A DNA stretch of 64,000 nt from Chryseobacterium bernardetii. Lineage in GTDB: Bacteria; Bacteroidota; Bacteroidia; Flavobacteriales; Weeksellaceae. Below are positions 24,946-33,900 of the stretch, piece after piece. The stretch spans positions 1,364,001-1,428,000 of the forward strand of contig NZ_CP033932.1 in the NCBI RefSeq assembly GCF_003815975.1, given 5' to 3'. The notes under the pieces are model-generated. The model worked only from the letters and a program-made list of their open reading frames with translations, did no database searches and was not told the DNA's origin. Within the stretch, counting starts at the first letter, position 1; each line of letters opens with the position of its first letter. The translations under genes and the position numbers were made by a program.

Positions 24946-26094
24946 GTGAACCGGGCAATTGTACATATGGATCTTGATACATTCTTTGTATCCTGTGAGA
25001 GACGTAATAACTCTCAGCTTCAAGGTATTCCTCTTATCATAGGAGGTGGAGACCGTGGAGTAGTTGCTTCTTGTTCCTATGAAGCAAGAAAGTTTGGAGT
25101 TCGTTCAGCAATGCCAATCCGTATGGCAGTGAGATTGTGTCCTGATGCAAAAGTGATCCGGGGCGATCATGAAATGTACTCAAATTTATCTCATACCGTA
25201 ACTGAAATTATACAGGGGAAAGTTCCACTGATGGAGAAAGCAAGTATTGATGAGTTTTATCTGGACTTATCAGGAATGGATAAGTTTTTTGGATGCTATC
25301 AATGGACAAAAGAAATCGCTGAGACCATTACTAAAGAGACAGGCCTTCCAATAAGCTTTGCACTATCAACGAATAAGACTGTTTCAAAAATTGGTACAGG
25401 AGAAGCTAAGCCTGTAGGCAGAATGGAAATCAAAGAATTGGAAGTGCAACCATTTTTAAATCCTTTATCCATTAAAAAAATTCCAATGGTGGGTGACAAG
25501 ACTTTCCAGTTGCTATCAAGAATAGGGATCCGGACGATTCATACCTTATCTGAAATGCCGGTACTTGTTCTGCAGCAAATGATTGGTGCCAACGGGAAAG
25601 AACTTTGGAAAAAAGCCAACGGAATTGATGAGAATCCTGTTATTCCTTATTCTGAAAGAAAGTCTATTTCAACTGAAAGGACTTTTTCCAATGATACTAT
25701 GGATATTATCGAGCTAAAACGATTGATTTCAGGAATGGCAGAACAGTTAGCCTATCAATTGAGACATGAAAAATGGCTGACTTCTACAGTGGTGGTAAAA
25801 ATAAGATATGCCAATTTCGATACGGAAACCAAGCAATGCAAAGTATCTTATACTTCTGCAGATCACACCTTGTCAAGAGTTGCTCTGGAACTGTTCAATA
25901 AGGCGTATACCAGAAGAATGAGGCTTCGTTTGGTAGGGCTTCGTTTTACAGGTCTTGTTCATGGAAATCACCAGATGAATCTGTTTGAAGATACTGAGGA
26001 GCAGATGAGTTTATATCAAACCATGGATTATATCAAAAACCGTTTCGGATCCGATGCTGTAGGACGGGCATCCGGTTTTGATTTCGGAAAATAA
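24946..26094 (+). CDS. dinB: DNA polymerase IV (Y-family)
   Basis: 382 residues, translesion polymerase. Catalytic carboxylates are intact: HMDLDTFFVSCE near the start and SIDEFYLDL near residue 100. Fingers (VVASCSYEARKFGVRSAMP), the helix-hairpin-helix (KKIPMVGDKTFQLLSRIG) and the little-finger domain follow. A GTG start gives the canonical NRAIVHMDLD N-terminus. The gene ends 17 bp before the DnaE2-like gene, a pairing equivalent to the ImuB-DnaE2 mutasome, although this protein keeps its active site, unlike ImuB. The codons AGTATTGATGAG (25243-25254) are identical to the sequence into which the element inserted in umuC. Confidence 0.92.
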   Translation: MNRAIVHMDLDTFFVSCERRNNSQLQGIPLIIGGGDRGVVASCSYEARKFGVRSAMPIRMAVRLCPDAKVIRGDHEMYSNLSHTVTEIIQGKVPLMEKASIDEFYLDLSGMDKFFGCYQWTKEIAETITKETGLPISFALSTNKTVSKIGTGEAKPVGRMEIKELEVQPFLNPLSIKKIPMVGDKTFQLLSRIGIRTIHTLSEMPVLVLQQMIGANGKELWKKANGIDENPVIPYSERKSISTERTFSNDTMDIIELKRLISGMAEQLAYQLRHEKWLTSTVVVKIRYANFDTETKQCKVSYTSADHTLSRVALELFNKAYTRRMRLRLVGLRFTGLVHGNHQMNLFEDTEEQMSLYQTMDYIKNRFGSDAVGRASGFDFGK

Positions 26095-26111
26095 TTTTAA
26101 ATCTTTTCAAC

Positions 26112-29100
26112 ATGTTTATTAACTGTCATTCTTTTCATAGCCTTCGTTATGGAACTTTATCCATCGAGGAATTGGTAAAACAAGCGTATGAATCAGGAGC
26201 CAAAGAACTGGTATTGACTGATATCAATACAGTAACCGGAATTTATGATTTTAAAAAAGAATGTGAAAAGTTTAATATAAAACCCATTCCCGGGATTGAA
26301 GTTAGAAAGGATGGTAAACTTCTTTATGTAGGTATTGCCAAAAGATTTTCAGGAATTGGTGAGATCAACAAAGTCATTACAGGTCATAACTGTGATGATA
26401 AAGAACTATCTGAAATAGCTCCTGAATTTAAGGAGGTATTAATTGTTTATCCGATGAGTAATATTCCCTCAGAATTGAAAGCCAATGAATATATAGGAGT
26501 AAGAATGGAGGAATTGAATTTCCTGATCCGTCCTGAATATGAAAGGTATATTTCTAAAATGGTTATTTTTCATCCTATCACTTTTAGTACTGATGAAGAA
26601 TATGAACTGCATAAGATCCTAAGAGCAATTGATAATAATACTTTGCTTTCTAAACTTACCAAAAGAGATGCTTGCCGCAGATCTGAATATTTTATTGCTA
26701 AGCAGCAAATTGTAAAAGCATTTGAAAGATACCCTCAGATTATTGAAAATACAAAGAATATTCTTGTTGAATGCTATTTTGAATTTGATTTTAAAGAAGT
26801 TAAGAACAAGAAATTTTATACAAAATCAAAAGAAGATGATTTGAAACTTCTCCGCAGATTAGCTTATGCAGGGTTGGAAAAAAGATATGGATTAAACCAT
26901 GAAATTGCTAAAAAGAGAGTAGAAAAAGAACTGAAGGTTATCGATGAGCTTAACTTTTGTTCCTATTTTCTTATTACTTGGGATATTGTGTGTTATAGCA
27001 ATAGCATGGGGTTTATGCATGTGGGAAGAGGAAGTGGTGCCAATTCCATTGTCAGTTATTGTCTAGGAATCACAGACATTTGCCCTCTGGAACTTGATCT
27101 TTACTTTGAACGGTTTCTTAACCTTAATCGTAAGACCCCTCCAGATTTTGATATTGACTGGAGTTGGCAAAACAGAGATACAATCTTAGAATATATTTTC
27201 GACAGATATGGAAAAGACCATGTTGCATTTTGTGGAACTAATGTTGAGTTTAAGTACAAATCAATTTTTAGGGAAGTTGGAAAAGTATTTGGCCTACCGA
27301 AGGAAGAACTGGATGACTTGACAAGCAAATCAATGGAAAGGCATGATCAAAATTCTGTAGTGGAATTGGCGCAGAGGTATGGTAAGTTATTGGAAAAATT
27401 TCCTAACCAAAGAAGCATGCATGCTTGTGGAATATTGATTTCAGAAGAACCAATCACCAATTATACAGCATTAGAAATGCCTCCCAAAGGATTTCCAATT
27501 GTTCAATTCGATATGAATGTTGCGGAAGACATCGGTTTGGAAAAGTTTGATATTCTTTCCCAAAGAGGATTGGGAACAATTAATGACACTGTGAATCTCA
27601 TTAAAAAAACAAGAGGAATTACCGTAGATATTCGAAATACAAAATTATCGAAGGATGAAGAGAAATCCAATAAGTATCTATCGATAGGAAGAACTATTGG
27701 GTGTTTTTATATTGAATCTCCAGCAATGCGAGGACTTTTAAGAAGGTTAAAATGTGATAATTATAGAACATTGGTTGCTGCTTCCTCTATCATCCGTCCC
27801 GGAGTTGCCCAAAGTGGCATGATGCGTGAATACATATTCAGGCACAATCATCCTCAACGATTTGAATATTTTCATTCCATATTTGAAGAGCACCTGAAGG
27901 AAACTTATGGCATTATGGTATATCAAGAAGATGTTCTGAAGATTGCACAGTATTTTGGAGGACTATCTCTAGCTGATGGAGATATTTTACGCAGGGCAAT
28001 GAGTGGAAAAGGCCGTTCAATTGAGAAACTCAGAGAGGTTAAAGCGAATTTTTTTGATTCCTGCAGAAAGCTTGGGCATTCTGAACCATTAACTGCTGAA
28101 GCTTACAGACAGATTGAGTCTTTTGCCGGATATTCTTTCTGTAAGGCTCACTCAGCTTCCTACGCTGTGGAGAGCTACCAGAGTCTTTATTTAAAGGTAT
28201 ATTATCCGCTGGAGTTTATGGTTTCTGTGATTAATAACCAGGGAGGCTTTTACCGTACAGAAGTATATATTCATGAAGCAAAAATGTCAGGAGGGAATAT
28301 TCAGACTCCGTGTGTTAATGCCAGTGAATATCAAACAACCCTTAAAGGAACAGATATTTACTTGGGGCTGATGCTTCTGGAAGGACTGGAAACAAAAGTT
28401 GCTCATGGTATTGTTGAACAACGTGAGCAAAATGGAGAGTACAAGTCTCTGGAAGATTTTATCAGACGCATTCCTATTGGTATTGAAACTGTACAGATTC
28501 TGATCTTTATTGGTGCATTCAGATTTACGGGTAAGCCCAAAAATGAGCTATTGGTTGAAGCCCGGATATTATTAGTGAATTTTAAACCTGAACAAAGAGG
28601 ACTTATGCTGATTGAGGAGCCTGTTCAAGAATTCAAGCTTCCACAATTAAAAAGAGAACAGTTTGAGGATGCTTTTGATGAAATCGAGCTGATAGGCTTT
28701 CCTATTTCTTGCAGCCCATTTGATTTACTAAAGACCAAATATAGAGGATCTGTTTTTGTAAAAGATTTACTTCAATATCATAAGAGACAAGTAAAAATGT
28801 TAGCTTATCTTATTGCAAGAAAACATGTCCCAACGAAAAAGGGGACCATGTATTTTGGTACATGGATCGATGTGAATGGTGATTATTTTGATACAGCCCA
28901 TTTTCCTGATAGTTTGAAAAAATACGACTTTCAAGGCGGAGGATGCTATTTATTATTAGGAACAGTAGAAGTTGATTTTCATTTTCCAACCATTACCATT
29001 CACAAGATGGCCAAAATGCCAATGATTCCTGATCCTAGATATGCTTATGATAAGGAGAAGCAATATGATATCCACAGACAGATTAAAGAAGATGTCAGTA

Positions 29101-29171
29101 TGACTTATAGAAAACCTTACCCGCAGGCTCATGAGAGTGGTTTATTAAGAAGCAAATTTCGTTCATCTTGA
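26112..29171 (+). CDS. dnaE2: DnaE2/ImuC-type error-prone DNA polymerase III alpha subunit
   Basis: 1019 residues, shorter than replicative DnaE (about 1160), as expected for the error-prone class. The N-terminal PHP domain begins FINCHSFHSLRYGTLSIEEL. The palm has HVGRGSGANSIVSYCLG and the catalytic PDFDIDWSW; fingers, helix-hairpin-helix (LEDFIRRIPI) and a short OB-fold end follow. There is no clear beta-clamp motif or C-terminal tau-binding region. Co-transcribed with dinB under the S24 repressor, it probably bypasses lesions together with DinB. Carried inside an element that destroyed the host umuC, it may replace that mutagenic function. Confidence 0.88.
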   Translation: MFINCHSFHSLRYGTLSIEELVKQAYESGAKELVLTDINTVTGIYDFKKECEKFNIKPIPGIEVRKDGKLLYVGIAKRFSGIGEINKVITGHNCDDKELSEIAPEFKEVLIVYPMSNIPSELKANEYIGVRMEELNFLIRPEYERYISKMVIFHPITFSTDEEYELHKILRAIDNNTLLSKLTKRDACRRSEYFIAKQQIVKAFERYPQIIENTKNILVECYFEFDFKEVKNKKFYTKSKEDDLKLLRRLAYAGLEKRYGLNHEIAKKRVEKELKVIDELNFCSYFLITWDIVCYSNSMGFMHVGRGSGANSIVSYCLGITDICPLELDLYFERFLNLNRKTPPDFDIDWSWQNRDTILEYIFDRYGKDHVAFCGTNVEFKYKSIFREVGKVFGLPKEELDDLTSKSMERHDQNSVVELAQRYGKLLEKFPNQRSMHACGILISEEPITNYTALEMPPKGFPIVQFDMNVAEDIGLEKFDILSQRGLGTINDTVNLIKKTRGITVDIRNTKLSKDEEKSNKYLSIGRTIGCFYIESPAMRGLLRRLKCDNYRTLVAASSIIRPGVAQSGMMREYIFRHNHPQRFEYFHSIFEEHLKETYGIMVYQEDVLKIAQYFGGLSLADGDILRRAMSGKGRSIEKLREVKANFFDSCRKLGHSEPLTAEAYRQIESFAGYSFCKAHSASYAVESYQSLYLKVYYPLEFMVSVINNQGGFYRTEVYIHEAKMSGGNIQTPCVNASEYQTTLKGTDIYLGLMLLEGLETKVAHGIVEQREQNGEYKSLEDFIRRIPIGIETVQILIFIGAFRFTGKPKNELLVEARILLVNFKPEQRGLMLIEEPVQEFKLPQLKREQFEDAFDEIELIGFPISCSPFDLLKTKYRGSVFVKDLLQYHKRQVKMLAYLIARKHVPTKKGTMYFGTWIDVNGDYFDTAHFPDSLKKYDFQGGGCYLLLGTVEVDFHFPTITIHKMAKMPMIPDPRYAYDKEKQYDIHRQIKEDVSMTYRKPYPQAHESGLLRSKFRSS

Positions 29172-29317
29172 TTTATACATATGCAAAGGTTTAGGAATAG
29201 CGTTTTTACCTAGCCATTCTTTTTTACCCCATACAGTATCTTTATAAGCATTAGATGAATATCTTTTATCTTTAAGATAATAGGTAACTTGAGAAGTACA
29301 TTGAATATAGGTGTCAT
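29163..29317 (-). pseudogene. 3' remnant of an unidentified gene
   Basis: On the minus strand a 50-codon frame reads YDTYIQCTSQVTYYLKD... and ends KNAIPKPLHMYKSR, with a stop that overlaps the dnaE2 stop codon. It lacks a start and is preceded by an in-frame stop. The well-formed protein-like composition suggests the tail of a lost gene. Family not recognised. Confidence 0.4.
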
Positions 29318-29402
29318 ATTAATATGCAATTTGAGAGATTATATCATAATTGTCACTGGAGTCTTAGAACTCAATGACAATAATAAAATTGAATGATAGT
29401 AT

Positions 29403-29570
29403 TTAATCATGCAATTTGTTAATAGTATCTTCAAAAGTGTTTTTATAGCGAAAAAGATTGAAGCTTTTTCGTTTTTTTTTAATTTTTATATTTTTAATTC
29501 CCAGTTTTACGAGCTTACTCAATACTGGGTCAACTTCAGTTTTGTGTACTTTCAAAATTACCTTTACCAT
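29403..29570 (-). CDS. Small basic protein, partner of the superinfection-immunity-like gene (copy 2)
   Basis: 55 residues, MVKVILKVHKTEVDPVLSKL followed by the core GIKNIKIKKKRK. Clearly homologous to the 52-residue product of 12686-12844. As there, it directly follows a superinfection-immunity-like gene on the same strand, here with a 46-bp gap. The repeated pairing is the main evidence that both small genes are real. Function unknown. The plus-strand frame across this interval is its antisense. Confidence 0.6.
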   Translation of the reverse strand: MVKVILKVHKTEVDPVLSKLVKLGIKNIKIKKKRKSFNLFRYKNTFEDTINKLHD

Positions 29571-29616
29571 ATTATATCAGAGGTCTTGTATTCTTACATA
29601 AATTTAGGTTACAAAT

Positions 29617-29844
29617 TTATCCTTTTGCGCTTGATGTTGCTTTGTAAAAGGCTATCCACCATCCATAAACACTCCATCCAAAAAATGTGTTAATCATTAA
29701 CACCGTAATGAATTTAAATTTTATAAATGGTAATCTAATTAAAGCTATCATTGAAGGAAGGAAATATATAAACAGAATTATTTTTAAAAATAATGCTCCT
29801 CCTTCTTCCTGTTGGGTAGTTGTTGCGGTCAAAACTTGTATCAT
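29617..29844 (-). CDS. Superinfection-immunity-like membrane protein (copy 2, short)
   Basis: 75 residues. IILFIYFLPSMIALIRLPF and VLMINTFFGWSVYGWWIAFYKA match the two membrane segments of the 12309 protein and the Imm family. It lacks the SHOCT tail of the first copy and ends just after the second helix. A 115-bp hairpin lies about 40 bp upstream of its start, where its promoter should be, so expression may be altered. The small basic protein gene follows. Role in phage exclusion is inferred from family only. Confidence 0.7.
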   Translation of the reverse strand: MIQVLTATTTQQEEGGALFLKIILFIYFLPSMIALIRLPFIKFKFITVLMINTFFGWSVYGWWIAFYKATSSAKG

Positions 29845-29881
29845 GCCTGTTAATAAAAAAGCGTGGAACTAATATCAATCC

Positions 29882-29996
29882 GTACATAGGTGCCGCGAAG
29901 TACCCGATAACCAGAAAGACTTAGCCCACGCCATATAAGCATGGGCGTAAGTCTATCATTTTTGGTTATCATTTTAAAGTTCGCGGCTTTATGTAC
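29882..29996. repeat. 115-bp imperfect inverted repeat (hairpin), MITE- or attC-like
   Basis: Nested arms pair in order: GTACATA/TATGTAC (outermost), GCCGCGAA/TTCGCGGC, GATAACCA/TGGTTATC, GACTTA/TAAGTC, with internal bulges and a central loop. It is more GC-rich than its surroundings. No frame runs through it. Confidence 0.65.
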
Positions 29997-30750
29997 CAAA
30001 ACGATAGCTTACGCTTGACGTTATTTTAATTTGTAAGCAAATATATAAAATCAAATGTTATATAATGGAATAAATTGTCTCTTATCAAAAAGTGAAGAAG
30101 TAATTATAATTTTTTTAGAATAAATTACAGGTAAATCCTAGAGTAATTGTGATAAGTGTATTGTAAATATACCATCTTTAGGAACTGCTTTTTTATTATT
30201 TTTAAAATGTTCTTTTCCTCATATTTTTACCATAATCATTTATAGGATGTTTGATTATAGGCTGTTTCTCCATACCATAGATATTTACTTTTGATCAGAT
30301 TGAGAAGAACGTACTGAGGTGCTATTTCACAGGCTGTTCTAAAGAGTATTGGGTAGGTGGTTCTATGGAGAGGAAGTAATCCCTCACAGCTCTTGTAAAA
30401 TAAAACAGATCGAGATCGATACGGGAGAACCGTAGCTAAAGTTTGTACTCCTGAAGGAAAATATCTTTCTGCTGGATTATAAAAGCAGAATTCGGATGGT
30501 GAAATTATCAGCATTTAACTCCTAAAGTACTCGGTTAAATGTAGAATATTATTAAATCTAAAGGTATAAATAAAATATAAATTAATTCAGCTTGAATATT
30601 TAATGAGACTTCCCAAAAAGTTTGGGCAGCCTCTCATTTGGTCGATTTTGTACGTACCTCTATACAGGAAGTATATTCAAATATTAATTCTCAAAAAGAT
30701 ATGCCTGACTTTTAGGATATCCTCATTGTTTTTGTAAATAAAATTATAAT
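29997..30750. other. Gene debris, including a thermonuclease-like fragment
   Basis: No intact gene. Plus-strand fragment from 30408, DRDRYGRTVAKVCTPEGKYL then a stop, resembles the conserved core of staphylococcal-nuclease-like proteins (D-R-Y-G-R-T-x-A-x-V). GAGACTTCCCAAA / TTTGGGCAGCCTCTC at about 30604-30634 forms an inverted repeat like abutting IS ends or a terminator. A further protein-like fragment (VDFVRTSIQEVYSNINSQ) lies at about 30640-30710 and ends in stops. Confidence 0.4.
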
Positions 30751-30785
30751 GCGTCAAGTTTTGTCGCTCCCTCGATGGATATTTG
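30751..30785 (+). promoter_or_regulatory. WYL-type promoter F (large unrecognised operon)
   Basis: GCGTCAAGTTTTGTCGC, 10 bases, GATATTTG: TTGTC-N12 then a -7 box with one mismatch to TAnnTTTG. The first ATG is at 30807, 22 bases after the -7 box. Confidence 0.7.
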
Positions 30786-30806
30786 CAATATATAAATGAC
30801 ACAGAA

Positions 30807-30869
30807 ATGAAATTAGATTTTAAAACTCACGGTGGAGATAATCAGCCTGAAAACCACCTAAAAAAATAA
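30807..30869 (+). CDS. 20-codon leader frame, possibly the true 5' end of the 1300-aa gene
   Basis: ATG directly behind promoter F encodes MKLDFKTHGGDNQPENHLKK, then a stop formed just after seven A residues (30860-30866). If one base is gained there, the frame continues through NKAETKDSSTKKSPKF into the 1300-residue protein without a stop. Either a short leader peptide, a slippage-controlled N-terminus of about 46 extra residues, or a sequencing error in the homopolymer. Confidence 0.45.
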   Translation: MKLDFKTHGGDNQPENHLKK

Positions 30870-30945
30870 GGCTGAAACCAAGGATAGCTCTACTAAAAAG
30901 AGTCCCAAATTTCAACCATTTATAAAACTATACAAATTTACACAA

Positions 30946-33900
30946 ATGTCAATAAATAGCAATGCGTCACAGACGCTTTTCAGATTCGCTACGATGCGTA
31001 ATGCTGAACTTCCCAATCCTAAAGACCTGAATAAAAGATTTATTTTCAGAGATCCCAAGCTAAAATCTTCAAGTGTTTTTGATTTTAATTTAGCTACTGA
31101 GAGGACACTCTCAGCTATCTGTTCCAAAATTGACAGTCATTCTATTCCATTGGATATATATACAGAAGCCAACTTAAAAGTACTGTTTGGAAACTTTTAT
31201 GAAACTATGGTATGGGTAGCCAGGAATAAAGCCACAGCCTCCAAAACAGATTTTGACAGTAAAATTAATACCTGTAAATCAGCATATGGTACTGTTGCAA
31301 TAGACGTTATACTATGGGATAACCTGGTTTACCAGGTTGTTACCCAAAAAGATTTCTATGCTAAGGAATTCATCATGCAGTTATTACACCTATCTCATAT
31401 TCTTAACTTCTATGACGGAAAAGATGAGACTTATCAAAATATCATTAATGCTAAAGTAGTACTTCCAAAAGAATTATTCAAAACAGATGTTGGTTCTGCA
31501 GCAAATGGCACTACGTCCAGAATTGTAGAGAGCAGCTCAAATACACTCTACAATGAAAAGAACATGAAATTTGCAGAGGCAAATTTCAACCTACAGGCCA
31601 ATCAGGTATTAACTGCTTCATTAGAGAAATTAGCAAAAGCTTACCAGAAAGAATACCAGCAATCCTATAATGATGCCCAGGCCCGTTACCAGGCTAGTAT
31701 AAAACCAATTCAGACAGAATATCAGGCTCAGGTATCAGAGACAGAAAACCGGAAATCCATCATTGAAAACAGAATTAAGTATATTACTGACCTAAGTATT
31801 TCAGACCCTGAATTATTTGCAAGGAATACCGAGCTGAAAGATGAATTATATAAATTAAAAGAAGAGCTTTTAGGACTTTATATTCCTGTTCCTTCGCTTC
31901 CTGAATTCAGTTTTACTTTTAGAAATGAAATTGATGGCACAGCATTAGAAAGTGCTTTGAACGGGGAAAATAAAGCGGCATTAAACAGAATCTTTGAAAC
32001 TGCTTCACTAAGTGAAGCCTTAAAGGGAATTTCTACTTTTTCAGAGTTGCTGCAGGCTGTTGCCAGAAATAATCAACTCTTACAACAACAGGTATTAGAC
32101 AATACACAGCTTAATCCTGAGGTTTCTGCCTCAGTGGGCGGAGTCCTAGTCCCTGTTGCAGATTCTTTAAACAAAAACGGGTTTGTTCCTTATAGCGTAA
32201 AAACTTATAACAGGGGATATTCAGACTGGTTTATCATGTTAACAGTTGATAATTATACCCATACTATCGTGTCCGGAACGTATAAAGTTACGATCAACGG
32301 AACGGAAATTTCGTCTTCCAATATATTCCAGGTTGTCAATGGGATCAACTACCTTTTTTATAATGGTACAGGCATTCCTGCTTCTCAGACCCTAAATACA
32401 GGAGGTTTTGTTTTACAGGGAGAGGTGGTTTTAGATGATGGAAAAACGTATATTCTGAATGTAACACTATCCAGAGACCCTTCTGATATTGACAGAATTC
32501 TGAAACAAGCTGTTTTTAAAGGAAGTGCCGCCTTTGCACCTGTAGAAAAGCCTGTAGATCCAGAGATCCCTCTTACCCCTGTCAACCCGGGAGCATTCAT
32601 CCCGTCGGGATTTGGGATGAAAAATATCGGGGTAGCAGATTATCTTAAAGTAGAGCAATCGCTGCAAGGCTATGTAGAGGGAGAGGTAGCCCACATCGAA
32701 AACGTTATGGCAAGGGAGCGCAGAGAAAAATCTACCAAGAAAACTTCCAGAAGTGAAATTACCAGTATGGAATCCTCAGATACGGAGAAAGAACAGCTGC
32801 GGGACACCTCTTCTACTGATCGTTTTGAGCTTCAAAGCGAAATCTCAAAAGCTTTACAGGATATAAAGGATGCTAATATTTCTGCTTATGTAAACGGTCA
32901 TAATACATATCCTAGCGGCTCTATTAATTATGGTGTTGCAGGCGGGTTCTCGACGCATAATTCCAAAGAAGAGAATACCCGTCAGGCCATGACCCAAGCA
33001 AAAGAAATTACCCAAAAAGCTACTGACAGAGTTGTTACCAAAGTACATAAAGAACGTACTGAGAAAATGATTGAAGAGTTTGAAGAGAGCAACATCCATG
33101 AGTTTGACAACAGAAAAGGAGACAAACATGTTGTGGGTGTTTATCGCTGGGTCGATAAGGTCTATAAAAACCAGATCTACAACTATGGCAAACGAATGAT
33201 GTTTGAATTTATGATTCCTGAACCGGCAAAACTGCATAGCCTGGGAATGAAAATTTCTAAAAATGCAGAGAATATGCTTATAAAGCCTGTAGACCCGAGA
33301 ACATCATCTATAAACAAAATGGAAAACTATATGGCTTTGGACGGAACGTCAGGAGATGTCATCCTTAAATATTGGTCCGGGGTTTACAATGTAGAAGTAG
33401 ATTCCATTCCTGCCGGTAAAATATATTTATCTAAAGGGTTCTCATACGGAAAAGATTTGGTTCCGGAAGGAGCGTCTAATTCAAACACCAGTGCGGTAGG
33501 CTTACAAAAAGATCTGGAAATTCCTGAAGGATATGTTACAACAGAATATACCATTAATTATGGTGGAAAACAATACACAGGAGCACTATTAAACGTAAGT
33601 ATCGGAGACAAAAAAGTAATTACAGACAGCAGTGCTCCGGGGAACTTTAATACTTCAGGCTATTTAGTAGGTATTACCAATTTATTACCTATAAGTATTT
33701 CAACGGATAGGTTCTATTCTTTTGAAGCTAACGTTACTATTACCTGTGAATTAAACAGAGAAGGAAAAATTAAATATTTGCAAAAGGTTTTCAACAAAAT
33801 CATTGCTGCCTACGAAAAAGCGAAAACCCAATACGAGCAGGATCTTGCGGCTATACAGGCTCAGGGAGTACAGATCAAAGGTTCTAATCCGGGATTCTAC

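Noticed and set aside
29409..29693. 94-codon plus-strand frame
   Set aside because: Low-complexity, Phe/Tyr-rich, and antisense to the 55-aa minus-strand gene, which has a homologue at 12686-12844.
30236..30514. 92-codon minus-strand frame
   Set aside because: Antisense to the thermonuclease-like fragment; no family resemblance or context.
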